DNA of 64,000 bases from Olivibacter sp. SDN3 (GTDB lineage: Bacteria > Bacteroidota > Bacteroidia > Sphingobacteriales > Sphingobacteriaceae), in contig NZ_CP060497.1 of the NCBI RefSeq assembly GCF_014334135.1, forward strand, positions 1,922,001-1,986,000, in the 5' to 3' direction. Positions 1-9,925 of the stretch are shown in pieces; the first letter of the stretch is position 1; each line of letters starts with the position of its first letter. A program made the translations under genes and the position numbers. The notes beneath the pieces are model-generated. The model did not search any database. It was not told where the DNA came from and saw only the letters and a program-made list of their open reading frames with translations.

Positions 1-215
1 TATATGGCTACATCCATATGCTCGTTGATGGATGGATGGTACTTCTCCCGAAGTAGATCGCCTTTTATAACGAAAAGGTTTGGACGAGTTTCCGTGGTGT
101 TTAGGAAATGTTTATCATTACGTACTAAACAAGAAATCTGGTATCCTTCATCTGCTAAATGTAAAGCAAGTCTTTTCCCTAAATAATTGTTTAATCCAGC
201 AATTAGTGTATTCAT
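1..215 (-). CDS. NAD(P)-binding SDR/NmrA-like protein, N-terminal part (cut by window edge)
   Basis: The minus-strand frame is open from an ATG at 215 to the window edge, giving 71 residues with no stop. The start has a Rossmann beta-alpha-beta pattern: a hydrophobic strand, a glycine-containing turn (AGLNNYLGKRLALHL), then a second strand ending LVRN. That arrangement is typical of atypical SDR/NmrA/YbjT-like proteins that bind NAD(P). The turn is more degenerate than the usual GxxGxxG. The gene diverges from the cryptochrome gene across 233 bp. Substrate and C-terminus cannot be judged here. Confidence 0.6.
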   Translation of the reverse strand, partial: MNTLIAGLNNYLGKRLALHLADEGYQISCLVRNDKHFLNTTETRPNLFVIKGDLLREKYHPSINEHMDVAI

Positions 216-448
216 TTTCGCTTGGCCTATGTCACTTGTATACTACAATTGTATTGTTCTTTCTGTTTAATTAAAAGTGAATTTTTTGCAATAGTAAGCA
301 TTTATGACTGGGGAGGCGAAAGAAGAGGCATAAAATGTTGTTTGAACATTTGTTAGAATAGTGTAAAGCTTCGTTTTTAGTAGGTAAAACTTTGTTTTAT
401 GCGGCTAAAAACCAGTATATTTGAGGTTAATATTTCCCTGTATTAAGA

Positions 449-1753
449 ATGAATAAAGATACAATCCTTGTTTGGTTCAGAAATGATCTTCGTGTGCGCG
501 ATAACGAGATATTGTGGCAAGCGATAGAACGGGCAGACAAGGTGGTTCCTGTATACATATTTGATCCCCGAAATTTTGGTTATTTGACGAATGGTTTGCA
601 AAAGACGGGTGTTTTACGCGCAAAGTTTATCTTGGAAAGTGTGAGTGATCTGCGCACTTCTTTGCGTGCACGTGGAGGCGATTTATTGGTAACTACGGGC
701 CACCCGGAAGAGTTGTTGCCCGATTTAGCCACCCAGTATGACGTTAAGGAGGTGTATCACCACAGGGAAGTGGCAGAAGAGGAAACGAATATTTCTACCC
801 TGGTAGAAGAAGCTCTTTGGCGCAAGAGACTCAACTTGAAGCACTTTATCGGGCATACGCTTTATCATAAAGAAGACCTACCCTTTCCTATTAAAGATAT
901 TCCTGATGCTTTTTCGACTTTTCGAAAGAAAATTGAAAGAGAGACGGCTATCCGTCCCAGCTTGGGTGTTCCCGAGACCATTACCCTTCCAGATGATTTT
1001 GTATCTGATGATGAATTGCCAAGTCTACGCGACTTGGGGTTTGGTGATGCTGAAATGGCTTTAGCGAGGCAATCTGCCTTCACAGGGGGTGAAAGCGCAG
1101 CTATCGAGCAGCTTCAGGCGGTCATTGCTGAAGAACCCTGTGCATTAAGTGAAAAAATGGGTGCAGACAATGGGACGATTTTGTCTCCTTGGATTGCCAT
1201 GGGGTGTTTGTCGGCCCACACCGTTTATCATACCGTAAAACGCTATGAAGATCAGAGGCTTTCTAAAAAAACGGCATCAACCATTATACAGGGGCTGTTA
1301 TGGCGCGATTATTTCCGTTTTATGTTTAAAAAATATGGAAATCGGTTTTTTACGACCAATGGCTTTTCAGCAACGCCTATCAATCGATCGCCTGAACAGA
1401 CACCTGCGTTTGAGGCTTGGAAAAAGGGTGAAACAGGGAACGATCTGGTAGACGCAGCAATGCGGCAGCTTAATGAGGTTGGCTTTATGCCTCACGCAGC
1501 CAGAGCTTTAGTAGCTCATTATTTAGTGGAGGACTTGGGTCTTAGCCATTTGCTTGGTGCCGCTTACTTTGAAGATAAATTGATTGATTACGGCCCTTCT
1601 TCCAACTATGGTAACTGGGCTCATATAGCGGGAGCAGGGAGTAGTTTGAAAGATAACGGCATTAAAGATGTAAAAAAAATGCAGGCAGCTTTTGATCCGA
1701 AAGGGGACTATGTAAAACGTTGGCTTTTTAAACAGAAAACACCCGTAAGCTAA
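449..1753 (+). CDS. DASH-type cryptochrome / photolyase-like flavoprotein
   Basis: 434 residues. The N-terminal photolyase alpha/beta domain (about 5-165) opens with WFRNDLRVRDN. The C-terminal FAD-binding helical domain (about 200-430) includes LLWRDYFRFMFKKYG and the SSNYGNWAHIAGAGS stretch, matching the conserved YGNW.YIAG region of the CRY-DASH branch. Known members bind FAD and an MTHF antenna and repair cyclobutane dimers in single-stranded or looped DNA; some also signal. It lacks the long C-terminal extension of plant cryptochromes. It is divergent from an SDR gene, a pairing that would fit a light- or stress-responsive unit (inference). The subfamily call is firm; the choice between repair and sensory role is open. 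Confidence 0.9.
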   Translation: MNKDTILVWFRNDLRVRDNEILWQAIERADKVVPVYIFDPRNFGYLTNGLQKTGVLRAKFILESVSDLRTSLRARGGDLLVTTGHPEELLPDLATQYDVKEVYHHREVAEEETNISTLVEEALWRKRLNLKHFIGHTLYHKEDLPFPIKDIPDAFSTFRKKIERETAIRPSLGVPETITLPDDFVSDDELPSLRDLGFGDAEMALARQSAFTGGESAAIEQLQAVIAEEPCALSEKMGADNGTILSPWIAMGCLSAHTVYHTVKRYEDQRLSKKTASTIIQGLLWRDYFRFMFKKYGNRFFTTNGFSATPINRSPEQTPAFEAWKKGETGNDLVDAAMRQLNEVGFMPHAARALVAHYLVEDLGLSHLLGAAYFEDKLIDYGPSSNYGNWAHIAGAGSSLKDNGIKDVKKMQAAFDPKGDYVKRWLFKQKTPVS

Positions 1754-1875
1754 ACATAAGCCCCGCTGTTTTGTTGAGCATAATGAGAACAAATCAATAG
1801 AAGAGAAAGACGCTAAAATTTTTATGCTGACTTATAAATAAATGTGATTTAATGTGCATTACATCAGATATTTTA

Positions 1876-1883
1876 TAACTTTG
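1876..1883 (+). promoter_or_regulatory. -7 element TAACTTTG upstream of sucA
   Basis: Exact match to the Bacteroidota TAnnTTTG -7 consensus, 24 bp before the sucA ATG. No clear TTG box lies 19-21 bp upstream, so only half of the promoter is supported. Confidence 0.6.
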
Positions 1884-1907
1884 TCAGCACATCGTATTAA
1901 AAAGTAA

Positions 1908-4721
1908 ATGGACAGATTTTCATATCTTAGTAACGCAGACTCAAGTTACGTAGAATCGCTGTATAAAGCGTATAAAGAGGACCCTGATTCGGTCGATTTC
2001 GGATGGCAGAAATTTTTTGAAGGATTTGAATTTGGAGAGCAGGCAGAAGGAGGAAAGCCTGTTGAAGGGGGAGATATTTCTGAGCACTCACTGAAAGAGA
2101 TAAATGTGCTCAATATGATTAATGGGTATCGTGATCGCGGTCACCTGTTCACTAAGACGAACCCGGTGCGCGAACGTAGACCATATTTTCCTGGTAAGGA
2201 GTTGGAAACTTTCGGTCTATCTGAGGCGGATATGGATACCGTATTCAATGCGGGAGTGGAACTTGGTATCGGGCCTGCAAAACTGAGAGATATCCGGAGT
2301 TTAATCGAAGAAACCTATTGTGAATCGATAGGCGCAGAGTTTACGTATATCCGCCACCCTGAAAAGGTGAAGTGGCTAACGGAACACATGGAAGGTACCC
2401 GTAACCGACCTAATTTTTCTATCGAGAAAAAGAAGCGGATATTACAGAAATTGAACGAGGCTGTTGTTTTTGAAAGCTTTTTGGGAACGAAGTTTCTTGG
2501 TCAGAAGCGTTTTTCGCTTGAAGGGGCAGAAAGTGTTATCCCAGCGCTCGACTCAGTCATCGAAAAAGGAGCCGATTTAGGGATTAAGGAATTTGTGATT
2601 GGTATGGCCCATCGTGGACGTTTAAACGTGTTGGCGAATGTTATGGGCAAAACCTATAAAGATATATTTTCCGAGTTCGAGGGCAAAACGGTTGCATCGG
2701 CAGGGGAACCTGATTTTGGCGGGGATGTAAAGTATCACTTAGGATTTTCAACGGATATTAAAACAAATGACGGTAAGGATGTTCATTTAAGTTTATGCCC
2801 TAACCCGTCCCATTTGGAGGCGGTTGATCCGGTTGTAGAAGGCTTGGTGCGCTCTAAGATTGATATGAAATATGATGGGGATAAGACTCAGATAGCTCCT
2901 ATTTTAATTCATGGGGATGCAGCTATAGCTGGCCAAGGGATAGTTTATGAAGTGGCACAGATGTCTAAACTTGATGGATATTCTACGGGAGGAACTATAC
3001 ACTTGGTCATTAACAATCAAATAGGTTTTACCACAAATTTTAAGGATGCCCGTTCATCTACGTATTGTACTGACCTGGCCAAGGTTACACTTTCGCCGGT
3101 GTTCCATGTAAATGGGGATGACGTAGAAGCGTTAGTGTTTGCTATTAATATGGCTGTTGAATACCGTCAACGTTACCATACAGACGTTTATATCGACATC
3201 CTATGTTACCGACGTTATGGTCATAATGAGGCTGATGAGCCAAAATTTACTCAGCCAAAATTATATAAGGCGATAGCCGGACATCCTAACCCGAGGGAGA
3301 TTTACAATAAGAAATTACAGGAGCAGGGAAGTGTGGACGCCAATTTGGCAAAAGAAATGGAAAAGGACTTTAAAGCCTTATTACAGCAACGGTTGGATGA
3401 ATCAAAAGAGGCGGAAACCTTATCCGATGTTAATCCAATGTTCTCCGGTGCTTGGAAAGGTTTGAAGCCGGCTAAATATGAAGATATCTTTAAACCTGCT
3501 GCTACAGCGGTAGACAGAGCAAGGTTTCTGGAAATTGCCAAAAAGATTACCACGCTTCCCAAGGATAAAAAATTCTTTGGAAAGACGGCAAGGCTTTTTG
3601 AAGCAAGGAGCAAAATGATCACCGAAGACGCTTACGATTGGGCGATGGGTGAATTGATGGCTTATGGTACCCTGCTGGAAGAAGGATCCAGGGTACGTAT
3701 TTCAGGTCAGGATGTAGAACGTGGTACCTTTTCGCATCGCCATGCGGTAATAACCCTCGAAGATTCGGAAGAGGAATATATTCCATTGCGATCTATTAAA
3801 GACAAAGACGGTGAGGTAAAATTCGATATTTATAATTCATTGTTATCTGAATATGGTGTTTTGGGATTTGAGTATGGTTATGCGCTGGCAAACCCGCAAT
3901 GTTTAACGGTATGGGAAGCTCAGTTTGGAGACTTCTTTAACGGTGCACAGATTGTGATCGATCAGTACCTGTCGAGCGCAGAAACTAAATGGAAACGCTC
4001 TAATGGTCTGGTTATGCTTCTGCCTCATGGTTATGAAGGGCAGGGGCCTGAACACTCCTCGGGCCGGATTGAGCGATTCTTGGAAGCCTGTGCCGAAAAT
4101 AATATACAGGTGGCCAATTGTACTACACCAGCTAACTTTTTCCACCTGTTAAGACGGCAGTTACATCGTGATTTCAGGAAGCCATTGATTGTGTTTACAC
4201 CAAAAAGCTTGTTAAGACATCCTAAGGTAGTGAGTAAATTGACTGATTTTACCAAAGGCCAGTTTCAGGAAATTATTGATGATACCTACGTAAAAAATAC
4301 GGATGTGAAAAGGGTGTTACTCTGTAGCGGGAAAGTATACTACGATCTTTTGCAAAAACAACAAGATGATAAGCGTAAAGACGTGGCCATTGTTAGGGTA
4401 GAACAGCTGTATCCTTCGCCAACTGATAAAATACGGGCTATCCGGTATAAATATAAAAATGCTACGAAGTTTTTCTGGGTACAGGAAGAGCCAGAGAATA
4501 TGGGGGCATGGCCATATATATGCCGTAAATATCGTAGAACAAGTGTAGAGCTGGATGTGATTTCCCGCAGGGAAAGCAGCAGTACAGCTACAGGCTATTC
4601 AAAACAACATAATGCGCAACAGCTTTCATTGATTAGTAGGGCTTTTGCCGATGATAGTGCAGGAACGGAAGCCAAAAAGCAGGTAAAAAAAACAACTAAA
4701 GTAGCATCTAAAGTAGATTAA
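1908..4721 (+). CDS. sucA: 2-oxoglutarate dehydrogenase E1 component
   Basis: 937 residues, the usual E1o length. It decarboxylates 2-oxoglutarate with thiamine diphosphate and passes the succinyl group to the E2 lipoyl arm (TCA cycle, cytoplasm). Visible marks: the N-terminal E2-binding segment ([19 protein letters not shown], residues 4-22); [30 protein letters not shown]; the ThDP/Mg region with GDAAIAGQG followed by NNQIGFTT; and a C-terminal transketolase-like domain with [15 protein letters not shown]. The C-terminal tail is Lys-rich. It lies 13 bp before sucB, so the two form an operon; the E3 subunit (lpdA) is about 4 kb downstream under its own promoter. Confidence 0.97.
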   Translation: MDRFSYLSNADSSYVESLYKAYKEDPDSVDFGWQKFFEGFEFGEQAEGGKPVEGGDISEHSLKEINVLNMINGYRDRGHLFTKTNPVRERRPYFPGKELETFGLSEADMDTVFNAGVELGIGPAKLRDIRSLIEETYCESIGAEFTYIRHPEKVKWLTEHMEGTRNRPNFSIEKKKRILQKLNEAVVFESFLGTKFLGQKRFSLEGAESVIPALDSVIEKGADLGIKEFVIGMAHRGRLNVLANVMGKTYKDIFSEFEGKTVASAGEPDFGGDVKYHLGFSTDIKTNDGKDVHLSLCPNPSHLEAVDPVVEGLVRSKIDMKYDGDKTQIAPILIHGDAAIAGQGIVYEVAQMSKLDGYSTGGTIHLVINNQIGFTTNFKDARSSTYCTDLAKVTLSPVFHVNGDDVEALVFAINMAVEYRQRYHTDVYIDILCYRRYGHNEADEPKFTQPKLYKAIAGHPNPREIYNKKLQEQGSVDANLAKEMEKDFKALLQQRLDESKEAETLSDVNPMFSGAWKGLKPAKYEDIFKPAATAVDRARFLEIAKKITTLPKDKKFFGKTARLFEARSKMITEDAYDWAMGELMAYGTLLEEGSRVRISGQDVERGTFSHRHAVITLEDSEEEYIPLRSIKDKDGEVKFDIYNSLLSEYGVLGFEYGYALANPQCLTVWEAQFGDFFNGAQIVIDQYLSSAETKWKRSNGLVMLLPHGYEGQGPEHSSGRIERFLEACAENNIQVANCTTPANFFHLLRRQLHRDFRKPLIVFTPKSLLRHPKVVSKLTDFTKGQFQEIIDDTYVKNTDVKRVLLCSGKVYYDLLQKQQDDKRKDVAIVRVEQLYPSPTDKIRAIRYKYKNATKFFWVQEEPENMGAWPYICRKYRRTSVELDVISRRESSSTATGYSKQHNAQQLSLISRAFADDSAGTEAKKQVKKTTKVASKVD

Positions 4722-4734
4722 CAATAAAAATATT

Positions 4735-5991
4735 ATGGGAGTAGAAATAAAAGTTCCTACCGTTGGCGAGTCGATAACAGAGGTTACCTTGTCGCAATGG
4801 TTAAAAAATGATGGTGACTATGTAGAAATGGATGAAAACCTGGCCGAATTAGAGTCAGATAAAGCAACTTTTGAACTTCCGGCTGAGAAAGCCGGTATTC
4901 TGAAAATTGTTGCTCAAGAAGGTGATACTTTAGAGATCGGCGCTGTGGTGTGTATCATTGAAGAAGGAGAGGCTGGTGATTCCAAACCGTCGACCAAAGA
5001 AGAAACGTCTGTTGCTGATGCAAAAGAGGAGAAGCAGCCTGAAGGGAAAAATGATGGTGACGAGGAGAAGGAAGAAAATTATGCCGCAGGGACTCCGTCT
5101 CCGGCTGCTGCGAAGATATTGAAAGAAAAAGGTATTGATCCTAAGGAGGTTAAAGGTACTGGAAAAGATGGTCGCATTACCAAAGAGGATGCATTGAAGG
5201 CGGAAAAAACTGCCGAAAAGAAAAGTGAGCAACCTAAAGCTACAACCGATACTACTCCCAGGGAATCGAGTCAAAAACCAGTGGCTGGTGCTCGTGAAGA
5301 ACGTCGGGAGAAAATGTCATCGCTTCGCAAGACGATCGCAAAACGCTTGGTTTCTGTAAAAAACGAAACCGCTATGTTGACTACTTTCAACGAAGTCGAC
5401 ATGAAGCCGATCATGGATTTACGTGCGAAATATAAGGACAAATTCAAAGATAAATATGGTATAGGCTTAGGCTTCATGTCTTTCTTCACAAAGGCAGTAA
5501 CCACCGCCTTGGCAGAATGGCCGGCGGTTAATGCACGTATAGACAATAATGAAATCGTTTATAGCGACTTTGCTGATATTTCCATCGCTGTCTCTGCGCC
5601 GAAAGGCCTGGTAGTGCCTGTGGTAAGGAACGCAGAATCGCTTTCGCTCGACGAAATTGAGAAAGCCATACGTGATCTGGCTACAAAAGCGCGCGACAAT
5701 AAATTAACTATTGAAGAGATGACCGGCGGTACCTTCACGATTACCAATGGTGGCGTGTTTGGATCTATGATGTCAACACCTATTATCAATGCACCACAAT
5801 CGGCGATATTAGGTATGCACAATATTGTTGAACGTCCGGTGGCCATTAATGGAGAAGTCGTTATCCGGCCAATGATGTATATTGCATTATCTTATGACCA
5901 TCGTATAGTAGACGGAAGAGAATCTGTAAGCTTCCTGGTTCGGGTAAAAGAACTGCTGGAAGATCCCGCCAGACTATTATTGGGCATTTAA
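4735..5991 (+). CDS. sucB: 2-oxoglutarate dehydrogenase E2, dihydrolipoyl succinyltransferase
   Basis: 418 residues. One lipoyl domain (about 1-77) has the lipoylated lysine at K43 in [10 protein letters not shown] Glu/Lys-rich linker follows, then a peripheral-subunit-binding domain (about 116-155, [17 protein letters not shown]), a second linker, and the catalytic CAT-like domain (about 190-418). The active-site motif SYDHRIVDG supplies H389 and D393. It transfers succinyl from the lipoyl arm to CoA and forms the core of the complex with SucA and a shared E3. It is cotranscribed with sucA and ends just before a strong terminator. Confidence 0.97.
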   Translation: MGVEIKVPTVGESITEVTLSQWLKNDGDYVEMDENLAELESDKATFELPAEKAGILKIVAQEGDTLEIGAVVCIIEEGEAGDSKPSTKEETSVADAKEEKQPEGKNDGDEEKEENYAAGTPSPAAAKILKEKGIDPKEVKGTGKDGRITKEDALKAEKTAEKKSEQPKATTDTTPRESSQKPVAGAREERREKMSSLRKTIAKRLVSVKNETAMLTTFNEVDMKPIMDLRAKYKDKFKDKYGIGLGFMSFFTKAVTTALAEWPAVNARIDNNEIVYSDFADISIAVSAPKGLVVPVVRNAESLSLDEIEKAIRDLATKARDNKLTIEEMTGGTFTITNGGVFGSMMSTPIINAPQSAILGMHNIVERPVAINGEVVIRPMMYIALSYDHRIVDGRESVSFLVRVKELLEDPARLLLGI

Positions 5992-6002
5992 TTGAAATAG
6001 GC

Positions 6003-6039
6003 AAAAAGCGGTTGAGTGATCATACTCAACCGCTTTTTT
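6003..6039 (+). terminator. Rho-independent terminator after sucAB
   Basis: A 15-bp perfect stem (6003-6017 with 6024-6038) with a GATCAT loop, followed directly by a T run. It separates sucAB from the next gene. Confidence 0.9.
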
Positions 6040-6066
6040 GTTGCTTGATTGATTAACGATAGGTAA

Positions 6067-7065
6067 ATGAAGAAGACGTTTTGCATGTTGTGTTTGTGTT
6101 TGTTTGGCTATTTTGTCAAAGCACAGCAACGATTAGAGTGGAATCTGCATACCTTTGGTTTCGCTGATAACCGGGAATATACGAATGCAGGACTCTACTC
6201 GCAGTCTATTTTAGGTATCCGAGTAGCTCCGGAGATTGGTATCAGCGTAGATAGTATTCACCGCGTGCGCTTTGGAATAAATTTTTTGCAGGAGTTCGGT
6301 GCACAACCTTTTGGAGCTAAAGTTAACCCAACAGCTTACTATAACTATGAAAATAAAGGTGTTTCTTTTTACCTGGGAGCCTTCCCCCGAGTGGATCTGA
6401 TCGGGGATTATCCAAGAGCGGTTTTGAATGATACCTTAATGTATTATCGGCCTAATATAGAAGGGTTATTTTTGAGATACCAAAAAGAGGGCTTTCATCA
6501 GCAACTATGGGTAGACTGGACCAGTAGACAAACAGCAAACGATCGGGAGCAGTTTATGGTAGGTCTTTCAGGAAAATTTCAAAAGAATCTATTCTTTTTT
6601 TCTCACCATTTAACCATGTTGCATACCGCAAGCAGTTTAAATGAAACTTTCCCCGTAAGGGATAACATGACAGGTATGTTGCAGTTAGGTCTGGATTTAA
6701 GTAAACGGACAACGCTCGATTCATTAACCTTTAGTGCAGGTATGTTACTGTCGCTCGATAGACAGCGGGGATTATACGAAAGCCGTACCCCGAAAGGAGC
6801 AATTATCGATGTACACGCCGCATATAGAGCTGTTTTTCTGAATAACACTTTCTACAAGGGACAAGCGCATGATATCATGTTTGGCGACCGCTTTTATACC
6901 AAAGACACCTATAACCGACTTGATCTAGGTTGGAAACCATTCCGGTTGGCAAACCTCGAAGGGTCATTTATGCTGAGTTTACATTTTACGCCAGGACAAA
7001 TCAGCAACCAACAAATGCTGTTGCTTCGCTATAACCTAGGGGGCGGGATCAAATTGAAAGACTAG
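6067..7065 (+). CDS. Secreted or outer-membrane protein of unknown function
   Basis: 332 residues that I do not assign to a named family. Residues 1-19 are a signal peptide with a cleavage-like FVKAQQ. The rest alternates short amphipathic aromatic-rich strands (for example FYLGAFPRVDLIG, GLFLRYQKEG, MLSLHFTPGQISN) with turns, suggesting an outer-membrane beta-barrel or beta-sheet protein. Its stop codon touches the stop of the convergent DUF2807 gene with no spacer. It follows the sucAB terminator by about 30 bp, so its promoter must lie in that short gap or it depends on read-through. Localisation is inference; function unknown. Confidence 0.7.
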   Translation: MKKTFCMLCLCLFGYFVKAQQRLEWNLHTFGFADNREYTNAGLYSQSILGIRVAPEIGISVDSIHRVRFGINFLQEFGAQPFGAKVNPTAYYNYENKGVSFYLGAFPRVDLIGDYPRAVLNDTLMYYRPNIEGLFLRYQKEGFHQQLWVDWTSRQTANDREQFMVGLSGKFQKNLFFFSHHLTMLHTASSLNETFPVRDNMTGMLQLGLDLSKRTTLDSLTFSAGMLLSLDRQRGLYESRTPKGAIIDVHAAYRAVFLNNTFYKGQAHDIMFGDRFYTKDTYNRLDLGWKPFRLANLEGSFMLSLHFTPGQISNQQMLLLRYNLGGGIKLKD

Positions 7066-7797
7066 TTACCTTCCAGAAATATCGCCTGATCCCGATTTTT
7101 GTTTATTTACCTCTTTTGGATTACCACTATAGCTGATATCACCAGACCCAGATAGGTGAGCGTTTAGCGTATTCGATACATAGATGCTGATGTCTCCCGA
7201 GCCACTCACTTTGGCGTTGCTATCACGTGTTTTCAAAGCACTGCCGTCAAAATCGCCAGAACCCTGAATCGTAATATCAGCCGATTCAGCTGTTCCTTTA
7301 ATGTCTATGTCTCCCGAACCGACTATCGATGCGGAGAGCTTTTTGACATTTACAGGCAACTCTATATCGCCAGACCCTATAAGCGCTACTTGTAACTGAT
7401 CGCCCTGTATCTGATTTTTAACTACGATGTCTCCAGATCCGCGCTGCGTCAAAGCATCTAAAGACTTAGCACTAATTTGAATTAAAAGATTCTTTTGAAC
7501 TCTCCAATTATTAAAGAGGTTTTTATTGTTCTTTTTGATACTTATAACTAATACGCCATTTTTAACTTCAGTTTCTACTAAATCAATGGCTTCTTGATTG
7601 CCGATAATTTTCAATGATTCTGAGGAACCCAAAGTGATTTCCAAATCAATGCTTCCAATGTTTTCAATGGCATGGAAACCAGAAACTTGACGGGTTTCAT
7701 CAGCCGATTTATTGGTGATTGCAGCATGGGCAATACCGATGCATAAAAAGGGCACCAAGGCCGCAAGCCATCCAAGAGAGTAAAGTAATCGTTTCAT
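7066..7797 (-). CDS. DUF2807 (head GIN) domain protein with GSGD repeats
   Basis: 243 residues with an N-terminal signal peptide ending near AHA (about residue 25). The mature part begins with the typical DUF2807 segment (FHAIENIGSIDLEITLG) and then carries seven GSGD(I/F) repeats at regular 15-25 residue spacing. This pattern is typical of right-handed beta-helix-like head-GIN domains, common in exported Bacteroidota proteins of unknown function. It is convergent with the preceding gene with zero spacing. The family is clear; the role (perhaps cell-surface or adhesion) is only a guess. Confidence 0.85.
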   Translation of the reverse strand: MKRLLYSLGWLAALVPFLCIGIAHAAITNKSADETRQVSGFHAIENIGSIDLEITLGSSESLKIIGNQEAIDLVETEVKNGVLVISIKKNNKNLFNNWRVQKNLLIQISAKSLDALTQRGSGDIVVKNQIQGDQLQVALIGSGDIELPVNVKKLSASIVGSGDIDIKGTAESADITIQGSGDFDGSALKTRDSNAKVSGSGDISIYVSNTLNAHLSGSGDISYSGNPKEVNKQKSGSGDISGR

Positions 7798-7928
7798 TTT
7801 ATGGAGCGTTTTTGTTATAAATATATATTAGTTTATTTAATTAGACGCAAAAAAAAGGAAAACGTTGCTTTTTTTCTTTATTTCGTGTACAGGAAAAATT
7901 ATATTAGTTAAAAATACTGGTGATCTGA

Positions 7929-9098
7929 ATGAAAGTTAAAAAGGTAGATACTCCCGAACTGTCCCGTTTATTTTTAGAGATGCCTTTGACGTTATACGCC
8001 AATGATAAATACTACATCAGGCCATTGGACGAAGATATTACCAATGTCTTTGACAGAGAAAAAAACAGCATGTTTGCGTATGGCGATTGTTGCAGGTGGC
8101 TGCTTTTTGACCATCATGAACAATGTATTGGCCGGATTGCGGCTTTTTACGATCAGGTAAGTGCGGCAAATTATGAACAACCTACGGGAGGCTGTGGCTT
8201 TTTTGAATGTATAAATAATGAGGAAGCTGCTTTTTTACTTTTTGATACCGCTAGAGAATGGCTCTTTGCGCATGGCATGGAAGCGATGGATGGACCGGTT
8301 AACTTTGGTAGCCGAGAGCGTTGGTGGGGACTGTTGGTAGATGGCTTCGTTGAACCCTGTTATTGCAGTAATTACCATCTACCTTATTATCGCGAGCTGT
8401 TCGAGGCCTATGGGTTTCGACTTTATTATAAACAATACACCTACCAGCGCAAGTTAGAATTGGCGATCAGCGAGCGATATATTGCCAAAGCCAAGCGCTT
8501 GTTGGGAATGAAAGGATATACCTTTGATTATATTAGGAGAAAGGATTTATATAAGGCTGCTGAACAATTTCGAGCAGTATATAATAAAGCTTGGGTACGG
8601 CACGATGGTGTTGGTGAAATGACTGCATCGCAAGCAAAAAAACTTATGAAGAATTTAAAACCCATAGTGGACCCTTTAGGTTTATGGTTTGCTTATTACG
8701 ACGGACAGCCTGTGGGTTTCTTTATCAGTATACCAGACGTCAATCAGCTTTTGGTCAAACATGTAAATGGTAGGATTGGGATCAAAGGATTGTTGGCCTT
8801 GCTTTGGAATAGATGTTTCAAAAGATGCAAAACATTATTTGGGATAGTGTTTGGTGTGGTGCCCGAACACCAACGAAAGGGGGTGGAAGTGGCGTTGATC
8901 ATGGAGTCGGCTAAAATATTTATTAACAGAAGACGTCAAACAGGATATGAAGAGCTGCAAATGAATTGGATCGGTGATTTTAATCCGAAAATGATGAATT
9001 TGGCGACCCAAATAGGGGCACGTATTTACAAGACCCACCACACTTACCGGTACCTATTTGACCGTGAAAAACCATTTGAAAGGCATCCAATTCTTTAA
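7929..9098 (+). CDS. GNAT-like N-acetyltransferase family protein (YghO-like)
   Basis: 389 residues, soluble, no signal peptide. Visible: an N-terminal region with PLTLYANDKYYIRPL and GRIAAFYDQ; a central DGPVNFGSRERWWGLLVDGF segment as in the YghO group; and a C-terminal GNAT-like portion where FGIVFGVVPEHQRKGVEVAL resembles the acetyl-CoA-binding (Q/R)xxGxx loop. The substrate is unknown. It stands alone, in the same direction as the azurin gene 118 bp further on. Family assignment is from pattern recognition only. Confidence 0.65.
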   Translation: MKVKKVDTPELSRLFLEMPLTLYANDKYYIRPLDEDITNVFDREKNSMFAYGDCCRWLLFDHHEQCIGRIAAFYDQVSAANYEQPTGGCGFFECINNEEAAFLLFDTAREWLFAHGMEAMDGPVNFGSRERWWGLLVDGFVEPCYCSNYHLPYYRELFEAYGFRLYYKQYTYQRKLELAISERYIAKAKRLLGMKGYTFDYIRRKDLYKAAEQFRAVYNKAWVRHDGVGEMTASQAKKLMKNLKPIVDPLGLWFAYYDGQPVGFFISIPDVNQLLVKHVNGRIGIKGLLALLWNRCFKRCKTLFGIVFGVVPEHQRKGVEVALIMESAKIFINRRRQTGYEELQMNWIGDFNPKMMNLATQIGARIYKTHHTYRYLFDREKPFERHPIL

Positions 9099-9170
9099 GT
9101 AGGCGGAAAGTGTTACGCTGAATATTGAAAATTAAAGCGTTGATGTCGAAAGATTTTGATAAATTATTAA

Positions 9171-9178
9171 TAAGTTTG
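9171..9178 (+). promoter_or_regulatory. -7 element TAAGTTTG upstream of the azurin gene
   Basis: TAnnTTTG match 38 bp before the azurin ATG. No properly spaced TTG box is seen upstream. Confidence 0.5.
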
Positions 9179-9216
9179 TAGGTAGCTAAAATTAGAAAAA
9201 CAAAAGAAAGAAAGAA

Positions 9217-9756
9217 ATGAAGAAAGTATTTATGGTGCCAGCTATTGCGGCGGCATTGTTTTTAGCCTCTTGTGGTGGAGGGGATAGCGGTTCATCTGCT
9301 AACCATGAGCATGAAAGTGCGGCCTCTACATCGACTGAAGCACCTGCTGCTACAGTTCCGGGTATTGAAGACGTAGAGCTAACCGATCACATTGAGCTTG
9401 AAGGATCAGATGACATGCGCTTCGATAAAGATTTGTTTAAAGTAAAAGCTGGTGAGACTGTAAAACTGAAGCTTAAAAATGTAGGCGTTCAACCTGTAGA
9501 ATCTATGGGCCACAATGCGGTTGTATTAGACGAAGGAACTGACGTAGCCTCTTTTGGTGGCGAAGCATTCAAGGCGAAAGATGAAGAATATATTCCATCA
9601 ACTTTTGCTTCCTCCATTATCGCACATACTAAACTTTTAGGTCCCGGAGAATCAGATGAGATTGAATTTACATTGCCAAAAGCTGGCGTTTACGAATTTA
9701 TCTGTAGCTTTCCCGGCCATTGGGGTACCATGCGTGGAAAAATCGTAGCAGAATAA
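9217..9756 (+). CDS. Azurin/plastocyanin-like blue-copper lipoprotein
   Basis: 179 residues. The lipoprotein signal ends in LASC with the lipidated cysteine at C19. A flexible Ser/Ala/Thr/His linker (about 20-50) leads to one cupredoxin domain (about 53-179). Type 1 copper ligands are visible: H99 in MGHN, C163 and H168 in CSFPGH, and M172; the Cys-to-His (+5) and His-to-Met (+4) spacing is that of azurin. It should be a membrane-tethered periplasmic or surface electron carrier. No partner oxidase is nearby, although lpdA follows after a terminator. Redox partner unknown. Confidence 0.93.
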   Translation: MKKVFMVPAIAAALFLASCGGGDSGSSANHEHESAASTSTEAPAATVPGIEDVELTDHIELEGSDDMRFDKDLFKVKAGETVKLKLKNVGVQPVESMGHNAVVLDEGTDVASFGGEAFKAKDEEYIPSTFASSIIAHTKLLGPGESDEIEFTLPKAGVYEFICSFPGHWGTMRGKIVAE

Positions 9757-9760
9757 TTTA

Positions 9761-9824
9761 GTATATCGTAAAAAAAACGCCTCCGCAGGATTTTTCCTGC
9801 GGAGGCGTTTTTTTTACGATATAC
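9761..9824. terminator. Bidirectional terminator, 30-bp perfect inverted repeat
   Basis: Positions 9761-9790 are exactly complementary to 9795-9824 around a TTTT loop. The GC-rich core (ACGCCTCCGCAGGA) is flanked by an A run on one side and a T run on the other, so it can terminate in both directions. It directly follows the azurin stop. Confidence 0.92.
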
Positions 9825-9881
9825 TGTTTTTTGTTTTACCCTTTTTCGCCTATTTTATGCTGAACGGGCTTAATATTTTTG

Positions 9882-9889
9882 TAACTTTG
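9882..9889 (+). promoter_or_regulatory. -7 element TAACTTTG upstream of lpdA
   Basis: Exact TAnnTTTG match 36 bp before the lpdA start, just after the azurin terminator. It shows that lpdA is transcribed on its own. Confidence 0.6.
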
Positions 9890-9925
9890 ATCGTTTGATT
9901 ATCATTAAAAGAAAATAAAAAGTTC

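Noticed and set aside
4930-5274. 114-codon minus frame inside sucB
   Set aside because: Complement of the Glu/Lys-rich linker; Phe/Leu/Ser-rich and not protein-like.
7066-7500. Repeated DNA in the DUF2807 gene as a possible CRISPR or mobile repeat
   Set aside because: The repeats are codons for GSGD motifs in frame, with variable spacing; they reflect protein repeats.
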